64,000 bases of DNA from Flavobacteriaceae bacterium PRS1. GTDB lineage: Bacteria; Bacteroidota; Bacteroidia; Flavobacteriales; Flavobacteriaceae. Both the position numbers and the translations under genes were made by a program. This document shows, in pieces, positions 46,793-56,700 of the stretch. The stretch spans positions 1 through 64,000 of the forward strand of contig RDRZ01000001.1 in NCBI GenBank assembly GCA_003709165.1, written 5' to 3'. Numbering within the stretch: position 1 is the stretch's first letter; the number at the start of each line of letters is the position of its first letter. The notes beneath the pieces were generated by a model that was not told the DNA's origin, searched no databases, and was given only the letters and a program-made list of their open reading frames with translations.

Positions 46793-47860
46793 ATGAAATC
46801 TATAGTTACTTCAGAATATTCAATTCACTTTAATTCAAAGTGTTATACTGAATTAAATGCATATTTAAGAAAATCTAATTTTTCAAAAATAGTTGTTATT
46901 GTAGATACAAATACTCATAATTATTGCTATCCATACTTTATTGAAAAGGTTGAAACGAATCTTGAAATCGAAATTATTGAAATTGAAGCAGGCGAAATTC
47001 ATAAAACCATAGATACTTGTGTTGGTGTCTGGAATGCTTTATCCGAACTTAATGTAGATAAAAAAAGCCTGATAATTAATCTTGGTGGTGGCATGGTTAC
47101 CGATTTGGGTGGTTTTGTAGCTTCAACTTACAGAAGAGGTTTAAAATATATTAATGTCCCAACTTCATTATTGGCAATGGTAGATGCTTCGGTTGGCGGA
47201 AAAACAGGAGTAGATTTAAACACGCTTAAAAACCAGATTGGTGTTATAAATACTGCACAAATGATACTTGTGGATACTCATTTATTAAGCTCTTTACCAC
47301 AAAATGAGATACGTTCAGGCTTTGCAGAAATGCTTAAACATGGTTTGATTCAAAGTGAAGCATACTGGAATTCACTTAAGGATTTATCAATGTCAACACA
47401 TCAAGATTTTGATGATTTAATTTACGAATCTATACTTATAAAACAAGATATTGTAGATCTAGATCCTTTTGAAAACAACTTACGCAAAACTTTAAATTTC
47501 GGACATACACTTGGTCACGCCATCGAATCCTACTATTTGAGCAAACAAAAAAAACAAGCTCTACTGCATGGCGAAGCTATTGCTATAGGTATGGTATTAG
47601 CTACTTATATTTCAAGAGAACTCCTCGGTTTTTCAGATATTATGTGCGAAGAAATCAAAACTACTTTAATTAAAATATTTGATAAAGTTAAAATTAACAG
47701 AGAAGATATTGACCCAATAATTGAGTTATTAAAACATGACAAAAAAAATGAGTATGGCAATATTAATTTTGTTCTTTTGGATGCCATAGGAAAGCCTAAA
47801 ATAAATTGCTCGGTCGATAATGAAATTATAATAAATTCCTTTAAATATTACAACAGTTAA
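46793..47860 (+). CDS. aroB: 3-dehydroquinate synthase
   Basis: A 355-residue AroB of normal length. NLGGGMVTDLGGFVASTYRRG and VPTSLLAMVDASVGGKTGVD bind NAD, FAEMLKHGLI and LNFGHTLGHAIES supply zinc ligands, and LLHGEAIAIGM is the substrate-binding histidine region. It catalyses the second step of the shikimate route. The ATG at 46754 would add 13 residues; the ATG at 46793 (MKSIVTSEYSIHF) matches the family start. Confidence 0.93.
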   Translation: MKSIVTSEYSIHFNSKCYTELNAYLRKSNFSKIVVIVDTNTHNYCYPYFIEKVETNLEIEIIEIEAGEIHKTIDTCVGVWNALSELNVDKKSLIINLGGGMVTDLGGFVASTYRRGLKYINVPTSLLAMVDASVGGKTGVDLNTLKNQIGVINTAQMILVDTHLLSSLPQNEIRSGFAEMLKHGLIQSEAYWNSLKDLSMSTHQDFDDLIYESILIKQDIVDLDPFENNLRKTLNFGHTLGHAIESYYLSKQKKQALLHGEAIAIGMVLATYISRELLGFSDIMCEEIKTTLIKIFDKVKINREDIDPIIELLKHDKKNEYGNINFVLLDAIGKPKINCSVDNEIIINSFKYYNS

Positions 47861-47946
47861 TTTTGAATTAAAATAATTTGTAACTTTATAGCATATAAAT
47901 TATATTAAAGTTGTTGCCAATTTTAATTTTGACACATTTTTTTATA

Positions 47947-48219
47947 ATGAAAAGAATTATTGTTGATTTAAAAAAACTAACTCCTAACATCTTTACACTT
48001 TTAACAAAAAAGTTTCCTGATGGTTATAATGATAAGGATATTATTGTTTTTGAAAATCATCATAATGAAATTATAGAAGCTGTTGAAGTTAAAACAGATG
48101 ACACAATTTATTTAGTTAAAGTTAGCAGTAAGCTACATTATACCATGACTAACTTTAGAAATGCTGATCTGAAAGTGAGTAAATTAGGGGAAATTATGTT
48201 CAATGAGGAAGAGAAATAA
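47947..48219 (+). CDS. Conserved flavobacterial hypothetical protein
   Basis: A 90-residue soluble protein. It begins MKRIIVDLKKLTPNIFTLLT and includes FPDGYNDKDIIVFENHHNEIIEAVEVKTDDTIYLVKVS. The end is acidic (IMFNEEEK). I have seen this kind of protein in Flavobacteriaceae without a function. It is convergent with the Lrp regulator, with two bases between stops. The ATG at 47947 is chosen over a frame start at 47911 that has no support. Confidence 0.7.
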   Translation: MKRIIVDLKKLTPNIFTLLTKKFPDGYNDKDIIVFENHHNEIIEAVEVKTDDTIYLVKVSSKLHYTMTNFRNADLKVSKLGEIMFNEEEK

Positions 48220-48221
48220 AG

Positions 48222-48701
48222 TTACAATTCATTAAAGATTGTATGCATTAAACGTTTTTTATCATTAATACTTTCTTCAAGAGAAATCATGGTTTCAGTA
48301 CGGTAAACACCTTCAATATCATCTAGACTAAAGATGATATCTTTAGCATGAGCTGTATCTTTCGCTCTGATTTTACAAAATATATTGAATTTTCCTGTAG
48401 TTATATGTGCAACCGTTACAAAAGGAATATCTCTAATACGCTCTAAAACAAATTTAGTTTGAGAAGTATTCTGTAAAAATACTCCAACGTAAGCTATAAA
48501 TGAATATCCCAATTTTTCGTAATCTAAAGTTAACGAAGACCCTTTTATTATTCCTCCTTCTTCCATTTTCTTAACTCTTACATGAACAGTGCCTGCAGAA
48601 ATTAATAGATTTTTTGCAATATCTGTAAAAGGAATTCTTGTATTGTCTATCAACATCTCAAGAATTTGATGGTCGGTTTGGTCTAATCTAAATTTTGTCA
48701 T
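48222..48701 (-). CDS. Lrp/AsnC family transcriptional regulator
   Basis: A 159-residue regulator. Residues 5-55 are a winged helix-turn-helix (DQTDHQILEMLIDNTRIPFTDIAKNLLISAGTVHVRVKKME) and residues 65-150 an RAM ligand-binding domain (YVGVFLQNTSQTKFVLERI; VAHITTGKFNIFCKIRAKDTAHA). Such proteins respond to amino acids as octamers. Which genes it controls is not visible. It is co-oriented with the M14 peptidase gene upstream, 64 bases away. Confidence 0.92.
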   Translation of the reverse strand: MTKFRLDQTDHQILEMLIDNTRIPFTDIAKNLLISAGTVHVRVKKMEEGGIIKGSSLTLDYEKLGYSFIAYVGVFLQNTSQTKFVLERIRDIPFVTVAHITTGKFNIFCKIRAKDTAHAKDIIFSLDDIEGVYRTETMISLEESINDKKRLMHTIFNEL

Positions 48702-48765
48702 TTTATGTTTTTGTTAGATAATAAGCGAAAGTAGTACATTTTTAATAATAAATTTATATAATAAA

Positions 48766-49929
48766 TCAATAATTTTCAAGTATTAATGAATATTTTACAT
48801 TATTTATTAATACGAAATCGTTTTCGTAACCTACTTTTAACTCACATCTATCTGACGATAACACCTCATTTTTATTGGCATTAATTTCTTTATGACCATG
48901 ATATTTACTTAAATCAGTAATTTTATCAATAATTGGAATAAATTCTATTGAATTTTCTACTAATCGTTCTTCATATAAAATTCCTATATCAAGATATTGC
49001 TCTTTGTTTTCAAGAGAAACAACTGCATTTCTAATGATAATATCGAAAAAATTGCTTTCGTTTTTTGGAATATTAAAATAGGTTCTGTAATTATTACCTT
49101 TTATCGTGTTTAATGCAATGTACTGCAAGGCTGTTAATAACGATTGAAATATATATTCTCTTGTTTTCTCTCTTGAATAGTCATTTTTATAGTGTCCAGC
49201 TTCAAATAAAATGGTTGGAACATTAAGGCTTTGAAAAGTGTCACCAACACAATCTATATTAAACGCATCGTCATATACTCCAATCTGATTTGGAATTTGC
49301 TTTTGAAGCATGACATTCATCACTCCAATAATTTCCATTGCGATAGCTCTGTTTTTCGTAATACTGCAACTTGAGTCTTTTGCTGGAGATAGAAACGAAA
49401 TTGTTGCAGGATTGTTAGTCTTTCCTGCACTAAAAATAGTACGTTGCCCATGAAGATTAAAACAAAAATCTGGTTGAAAGGTATCAAAACAGTGCCGCAG
49501 TGCGATACTTTCAGGTTGAGATAAATCTTGTGCATCTCGGTTTAAATCAATATTATTCGTATTAAAACGCTTATAAGTCAATGCTCCATCAGGATTTAGT
49601 ATGGGAATGATCTTAAGTGTGCAATTGTTAATAATAGTGCTTGAAAGCGCGTTAGAATCATTCAAAAAATTAAAAATATCGAATAAAGCCTTGGTAGTAG
49701 TAGATTCGTTACCATGCATTTGCGACCACATCAATACTTTTTTCATGCCAGTACCAATAGTTACAGAAAATATATTTTCATCATTTACTGATTTGCCGAT
49801 AGTATCCACTTTAAAAATTGATGGCAGATATTCTAAAAGAAGTTCAATGTTTTTGGTATGAATATATCTACCAAAAAGTGACTTTTCTTTATGAGTTTTA
49901 TAGAGTGATTTCAGGCTTTCTATTTGCAT
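48766..49929 (-). CDS. M14 family zinc carboxypeptidase
   Basis: A 387-residue metallocarboxypeptidase. Zinc ligands H and E are in WSQMHGNESTTTKALFD, a further His is in FNLHGQRT, and the catalytic Glu is likely in ILFEAGHYKNDYSREKTR. DLNRDAQDLSQPES is also typical. No signal peptide is seen, so it may be cytoplasmic and act on cell-wall or other peptides. The gene faces the XRE regulator across about 290 bases of palindrome-rich DNA. Confidence 0.87.
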   Translation of the reverse strand: MQIESLKSLYKTHKEKSLFGRYIHTKNIELLLEYLPSIFKVDTIGKSVNDENIFSVTIGTGMKKVLMWSQMHGNESTTTKALFDIFNFLNDSNALSSTIINNCTLKIIPILNPDGALTYKRFNTNNIDLNRDAQDLSQPESIALRHCFDTFQPDFCFNLHGQRTIFSAGKTNNPATISFLSPAKDSSCSITKNRAIAMEIIGVMNVMLQKQIPNQIGVYDDAFNIDCVGDTFQSLNVPTILFEAGHYKNDYSREKTREYIFQSLLTALQYIALNTIKGNNYRTYFNIPKNESNFFDIIIRNAVVSLENKEQYLDIGILYEERLVENSIEFIPIIDKITDLSKYHGHKEINANKNEVLSSDRCELKVGYENDFVLINNVKYSLILENY

Positions 49930-49968
49930 AATGCTTTATCCAAGATTACAAAGGTAAACATTTGTATT

Positions 49969-50124
49969 TTTACAATTGTAAACTATAAAATGTAACGTTT
50001 ATGTTACATTACTAAACCAATTTTACTGTAACAGCAAGTTTAGGATGTTACATAATTACTATTTAATTAAATGCTAATTTAATAGACTTTATTTCAATAT
50101 CTTATATAACTTTATATAAAGTTA
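49969..50124. promoter_or_regulatory. Cluster of operator-like palindromes
   Basis: Four symmetric sites lie within 156 bases between divergent genes. TTTACAATTGTAAA is perfect (49969-49982). AATGTAAC and GTTACATT are separated by six bases (49989-50010). TGTAAC (50027) and GTTACAT (50047) form a looser pair with 14 bases between. TAACTTTATATAAAGTTA is a perfect 18-base palindrome (50107-50124). The shared TGTAAC/GTTACA half-sites suggest repeated binding of one dimeric regulator. Confidence 0.55.
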
Positions 50125-50182
50125 AAAATTAAATGTTCTTTTAATTTATTTATAAAGTTTAGCCTAAATTCATTAATATGTT

Positions 50183-50190
50183 TACATTTG
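50183..50190 (+). promoter_or_regulatory. -7 promoter element overlapping dyad for XRE gene
   Basis: TACATTTG matches TAnnTTTG, 31 bases before the ATG at 50222. It lies inside TTTACATTTGTAAA, a 6-2-6 inverted repeat that is nearly identical to the site at 49969, which fits autoregulation. Confidence 0.5.
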
Positions 50191-50221
50191 TAAATAAATA
50201 ATTTCATTTTAATTGTATACA

Positions 50222-50575
50222 ATGATAAACAACGAAGCATTTGCTAAAAGACTACAAAAAGTGATAGATTTCTATAGAGAATCTGCATCTTCATTTGCTG
50301 AAAAAATTGGAGTGCAACGTTCAAGTATTTCGCATATATTATCAGGACGCAATAAGCCCAGTTTAGACTTTATTTTAAAAGTGCTTTCCTCCTATCCCGA
50401 AGTTGAGTTGTATTGGTTGTTAAAGGGAAAAGGTATTTTTCCTGTACCTCAAAATCAACAAAAAGAAATTGTAAAAACAGCATCAATAGAAACTCTTAAA
50501 GAAACTAAAGTCAAAACTATAGACCGAATCGTTATTTTTTATAAAGATGGTAGCTTTAAGAGTTTTAAAGAATAA
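50222..50575 (+). CDS. XRE-family helix-turn-helix regulator
   Basis: A 117-residue protein. Residues 5-60 are an XRE/Cro-type HTH (FAKRLQKVIDFYRESASSFAEKIGVQRSSISHILSGRNKPSLDFILKVL), followed by YPEVELYWLLKGKG, typical of flavobacterial members. The C-terminal tail is charged. I use the ATG at 50222 instead of TTG at 50213. A -7 element within a dyad lies 31 bases upstream, so it may repress itself and perhaps the divergent M14 gene. Confidence 0.88.
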   Translation: MINNEAFAKRLQKVIDFYRESASSFAEKIGVQRSSISHILSGRNKPSLDFILKVLSSYPEVELYWLLKGKGIFPVPQNQQKEIVKTASIETLKETKVKTIDRIVIFYKDGSFKSFKE

Positions 50576-50785
50576 ATGAGTTTAGGAAAATTACGTTTAT
50601 TGGTTAAGATATCGTTCTGTTTTAATAAACGATATTGTTCTTTAAGTAAAGGTAGTTTTTTATAACTTATTAGTCAATAGATTATAAAATTTAATCAAGT
50701 AAAATTAATAACGAATAATGATATCGCGTCACCAACTATCCGACGATTATCAGGATTTATCGAAATTCTTCACAATAAACATAAC

Positions 50786-51646
50786 TTACAAATTACTCAC
50801 ATGGTAACTTACCAAACCTTCAATAGGTCTGCGTTTAAAATTACCAACGGTAAAACCAAGTTCTTGAGCAACTTCTTTAATTTCATCTTGTGAAAAGAAT
50901 GCAATAGAACCAGCAAAATGTACAGGAACAGTTTTGAGTTCTTCTTTAAATTGCAAAATCATATTTTTTGCAAACAACCTGATTCCCTTTTTTATGAGAT
51001 TTGTTGCGTACTCGGAATCTTTATTCAAAAACATAAATTCTGCAAAAGAAGCTAAATAGGCATTTGGGTTTGGTTGTTTGTATAAATTGTATTTTATAAA
51101 ATCGTCTTCTACATTATATCTGTCAGCAAAGGCAACTTTTATATCTTTTGGCATTTGATTATAATAATAATCTCTAATTAACTGTCTGCCAAAATAATTA
51201 CCAGAAGCATCATCCATAATTGTATATCCCAAAGATTTTACACGTTGATGCAGTATTTTACCATCGTAATAACTGCAGTTGGATCCTGTGCCCAAAATAC
51301 AAACTACTGCAGCTTCATTATTGGTTTTAATTGTTGCATATACAGCTGCATAAGTATCTTCCTTAACTTCAACTTTTGTATTATAAAAAAACGCTTGTAA
51401 AACACCTTGTAATAATAAACGTGGTTTTTCGGTGCCACATCCTGCTCCGTAAAAGAAAACGTGTGAAACATTTTTACGAATTCCTTTTAATGCTGAATTC
51501 TTCTTTATAATTTTTGTTAATTTCTTTTGAGATAGAATGGCAGGATTTAGTCCTTTGGTCCTAATTTTTTCTAAAAGTCGATTGCCATCTTTATCGATTG
51601 CAATCCAATCACATTTTGTAGAGCCACTGTCAACAATAAGAATCAT
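50786..51646 (-). CDS. BadF/BadG-family N-acetylglucosamine kinase-like ATPase
   Basis: A 286-residue actin-fold ATPase. VDSGSTKCDWIAIDKDGN is the phosphate 1 loop, CILGTGSNCSYYDG phosphate 2, and VHFAGSIAFFSQDEI the adenosine motif. Related proteins phosphorylate N-acetylglucosamine in peptidoglycan recycling. It is the last gene of a run pfkA-gapA-kinase on the minus strand, 13 bases after gapA, so a sugar substrate is likely. Confidence 0.85.
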   Translation of the reverse strand: MILIVDSGSTKCDWIAIDKDGNRLLEKIRTKGLNPAILSQKKLTKIIKKNSALKGIRKNVSHVFFYGAGCGTEKPRLLLQGVLQAFFYNTKVEVKEDTYAAVYATIKTNNEAAVVCILGTGSNCSYYDGKILHQRVKSLGYTIMDDASGNYFGRQLIRDYYYNQMPKDIKVAFADRYNVEDDFIKYNLYKQPNPNAYLASFAEFMFLNKDSEYATNLIKKGIRLFAKNMILQFKEELKTVPVHFAGSIAFFSQDEIKEVAQELGFTVGNFKRRPIEGLVSYHVSNL

Positions 51647-51659
51647 CTCAACTAAAGTA

Positions 51660-52661
<1,002 letters not shown>

Positions 52662-52679
52662 TTATATTTCTCTTTGTTT

Positions 52680-53666
52680 TTATGTACCCATTATATCTGA
52701 CACTCTTAATAATTCTTTATTTATTTTTGAATGAGTTTTTACAGCCTCTTTTAATAGCGTTAACACCATTTTATTATTGATGCTTCCAACCATAAAATTG
52801 GTTTTTCCATCAAGTAAGGATTCTACAGCTTTAACTCCCATTCTACTTGCTAAAACACGATCGAAACAACTTGGCGAGCCTCCACGTTGAAGATGTCCTA
52901 AAACAGATACGCGTACTTCATACTCAGGTAAATGTTCTTCGACATAATCACGAAGTTCAAATACGTTTTTTCCTATTTTATCGCCTTCGGCAACCACAAC
53001 AATACTGGAAGATTTTCCAGATTTTTTACTTCGACGCAAAGATTCTAATAAGCGTTCGAGTCCTAAATCTTCTTCTGGTATTAAAATTTCTTCGGCTCCT
53101 GCACCAACTCCAACATTTAAAGCAATATGTCCTGCATCTCTTCCCATTACTTCAATAAAAAACAAACGTTTATGAGAGCTTGCCGTATCACGTATTTTAT
53201 CAATAACCTCTACAATAGTGTTTAAAGCTGTATCGTAACCTATTGTATAATTTGTACCAAAAATATCGTTATCGATTGTACCAGGAATACCAATGATTGG
53301 AAAATTAAATTCTTCGTTAAATAACATGCCTCCTGTAAAAGTGCCATCGCCTCCAATAAGCACTAAAGCATCAATGTTTTCTTTTGTTATTTGTGCATAA
53401 GCTTTTTGACGACCTTCTTTTGTTCTAAACTCTTCAGACCTTGCCGATTTTAAAAAAGTTCCTCCTTTATTTATAATATTATTGACACTTCTTGCAGATA
53501 GTTTTTTAAAATCTCCTTCAATCATGCCTTCATAACCTCTGTAAATTCCAATGCAATCAATATTATGAAACGCACAAGATCTAACCACAGATCTAATTGC
53601 AGCGTTCATTCCAGGAGCGTCTCCTCCTGACGTTATTATACCAATCTTTTTAATATTTACTGACAT
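52680..53666 (-). CDS. pfkA: 6-phosphofructokinase (ATP-dependent)
   Basis: A 328-residue PfkA. IITSGGDAPGMNAAIRSVVR is the N-terminal nucleotide region, LIGGDGTFTGG binds ATP, GIPGTIDNDIFGTNYTIGYDTALN holds the catalytic aspartate, and VMGRDAGHIALN and LGHLQRGGSPSCFDRVLA bind fructose 6-phosphate. The glycine in GGDGTF points to ATP rather than pyrophosphate as donor. First gene of the glycolytic run with gapA. Confidence 0.96.
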   Translation of the reverse strand: MSVNIKKIGIITSGGDAPGMNAAIRSVVRSCAFHNIDCIGIYRGYEGMIEGDFKKLSARSVNNIINKGGTFLKSARSEEFRTKEGRQKAYAQITKENIDALVLIGGDGTFTGGMLFNEEFNFPIIGIPGTIDNDIFGTNYTIGYDTALNTIVEVIDKIRDTASSHKRLFFIEVMGRDAGHIALNVGVGAGAEEILIPEEDLGLERLLESLRRSKKSGKSSSIVVVAEGDKIGKNVFELRDYVEEHLPEYEVRVSVLGHLQRGGSPSCFDRVLASRMGVKAVESLLDGKTNFMVGSINNKMVLTLLKEAVKTHSKINKELLRVSDIMGT

Positions 53667-53719
53667 TTATTTTCTTATGAAAAGTAAAACTAATAAACTT
53701 ATATAACAAAAAGCTATGA

Positions 53720-56700
53720 TTAATCATATTTTGCCCAAAAGTTAGAACTCAAACGTTTTCGTAAAGTATTATTTTGAGAGAATGGTAAATTAACAGCTTT
53801 TTTTACTGTTTTAATGTGTCTTTTTTTTTTGAAACTAAGATATTCTGGAAGTGCATTTTCATCACTATTTTTTTTATCTTCTTCATTTGACTTTTTATTT
53901 CCTTTAAAAATTTTGGCAAGAAGTTCTCTAAAATTATCAAACTCTACATTATAAGATATTCCCATTCCTTGCGTATAACCAATTTGTTCACCAAAGTTTC
54001 TAATGTCATTTTCACGATTGAAAAATTTCATCGAAAAATTACCTTCTTCATTTAACAATACTTCAATTTCAAAATCTCCTGCTACCACAGTTTCGTTTAC
54101 ACCACCAATTGGCACACCAACTTTCCCATTTATCAGTACTCTATCGCTCAACTTTGTCGATAAGGTTACACCTAACCTATCGTCGGTTTGGTATTCTGGT
54201 GTGTCTTGTCCTAATTGATAATCGATACCAAATTTAACCTTTCCATCAGCATCATTGAAAAAGCTACTTATAATTGCTGAAGCTCTTTCAGCAAGATTGC
54301 CATAAATAGCTTGTTGATCAAATTTTAATTGATTAAAGAATGAACCAGTAGCCAATAATGATAAAGCTTGTAATTGTTTACTCTCGTTACTATTTAATCT
54401 ATATTGAAGTTCGGAATTTAAAGTTGTGTTAACACTCGGAAAACTTAAATCAAAAATTGGATCAGGTTTTTCAAGATTTCCTGAAAGGAGAATTCTTACT
54501 TCCACAGGAATACTTCTATTTACAGGATTATCCAACAAAACAGATGGATTGGCTACAATGTCATCATATACTGCTTCAATATTGATTTGCGCTTTTAGAG
54601 GGTCGCCTTCCCAAACCAATGTTCCTCCTTGTTTTACCTTAAATTCTTTTTGAATTAAGCCTCCATAAACAAAATTATATGTTCCCACATCTACAATAAA
54701 ATCGCCATACATTTTAAATTTGCCATTAGTATTTATTTGAGCCAATACCACTCCATTTCCTCTGCCCTTAATAGAGCTGCCTGTATCTTTATCTATTACA
54801 ATTTCAATTTCAGCATTTTCATTAACAGAAAGATCAAAATCTAATTCCAAACCTTTAATATACTTTTGGACTATAATCTCTCCTTTTAATCTGGCTTCTT
54901 TTTCTTCGGGAGTTAAAAAATGAATGTATGAAAGGTTTACAAAAGTTTCGGTGTCGTTTAATGGGATTTTAAAAACTGTACCTTCTTCAGTAGTTACATC
55001 AGCTATAATAACCAATTGATCCATTGGGCCATCAACATTAATAATTCCACTAACAAAAGCAGTCCCATAGTATAAGGCATCTTCACTGTCTTCAGTATTT
55101 AAAACCAATAGTTTATTAGTGTCAATCGAAAGTCCCAAAGACCATTTCGAAAAGTTAATATGACTTATATTTCCACTTAAAGTAGCTTTAGAAAAAAATT
55201 CAGTATCTTCTAAATTCGCTTTATTAAATATAAAACTTTGTTCTTTCAAACCAATAGTGGTATTATCATTAAATGCATAATCTATATTAAGATATGGCAT
55301 ACTTAAACCTCCATTATCTAATGTTAATTGTCCATTAATTTGAGGTCGTTGCAGCCTACCTGTAACTTTTGCTTTACCTGTAATCTCGCCACGTATATTT
55401 GTAATAACACCTCCTCCAAAAGGATTTAATGGGTTTAAAATAAATTTATTGAAGTTAATATCTAAATCTAAATTAGAATTCGTTCCAGATACATCTAAAT
55501 TGCCCACTACTTTAAGAGATTCGGTAGTATCATCTTTTAAACTCACATTCACACTATAATTGGTTAAAGATTTATTGCCTTTAATATTGGCTTTAAAAGA
55601 CCCAAGATTAAAATTGTTAACTTTAAAATCATCAATTGTTATTTTAGATTCTGGAAAATAAGCAGCATTTTGCTGCTGTATGCTTAACATTCCGTTTACT
55701 TTACCTGCAAGGGCAAGGCTATCAATTCGAGGTGTTATCTTTGCCAACTCAACATCTTTAAATGTTAAATTAAAATTTTTGTATGAAGAAGAATCTCTAA
55801 TAATTCCTGACAATTCAATTTCTTCTTTAAGGTAGCTTAAACGCAAATTATCAATTTTTATATTTCGAAACGATCTGTCAAACTCAATTTTATTTAAGTT
55901 ATTTTTCTCTTCATTTACAAACCATACATTGTTTTTAAATTCTATTTCAGATTTTTTAAATCCAAATACTGAATTATTTTCTTCGTTAATTGTATAAAAT
56001 AAATTTAAGCTAAAATTGTCTTCGTTAGATTTTCCGCCTCTAAATTCAGTTTTAATAAATAAAGTATCATTTTTGGTTACATTTATCAAGCTGAATTTTG
56101 ATGTGTTGTAGTACTTTGTGTTTATACTATCTATTTCAATATAGGTATTAAAAATTGGGTTTCTATTATTAATTGTAAGCTGAATATTATTTGCAAAATA
56201 ATCGTCTAAACGTATTTGTGGGGACTTAAATGTTAAATTTAAATTTTTAGCATCACTTTCTACCCTTCCTTTAATAAATGTATTGCTTCCAAGTTTTAAA
56301 TCTGGATAAAAAACTTCGGCTATTTTATTATAAATCTTAAAATTGAAATTTATAAATTGGTCTGAAGACAATTCGTGAGGTAAGTAATTTGCATAAATGT
56401 TTCCGAATGAATTTTCTAATAGTTTAGTGACATCTCTAAACTTAAATTTTCCATACAAACTACCCTCAATAATGTCGGGGGAATTTACATCAATATAGCG
56501 TATGCCATTTTCAAAGTAAGAGGATATTGAGAAATCTTTAAAATAATATTCGTCGTTTTGATTTTTATATAATGTGTTAATAAACGAAACACTTCCCTGG
56601 GCATTATCAAGATTTGTTCCTTTCATATTCATCTTTACCTGTCCTGTAAAAATTGAAGTACTATCTTTAGAAACAAAGTTTAAAGCATTAAGGTTTGCAT

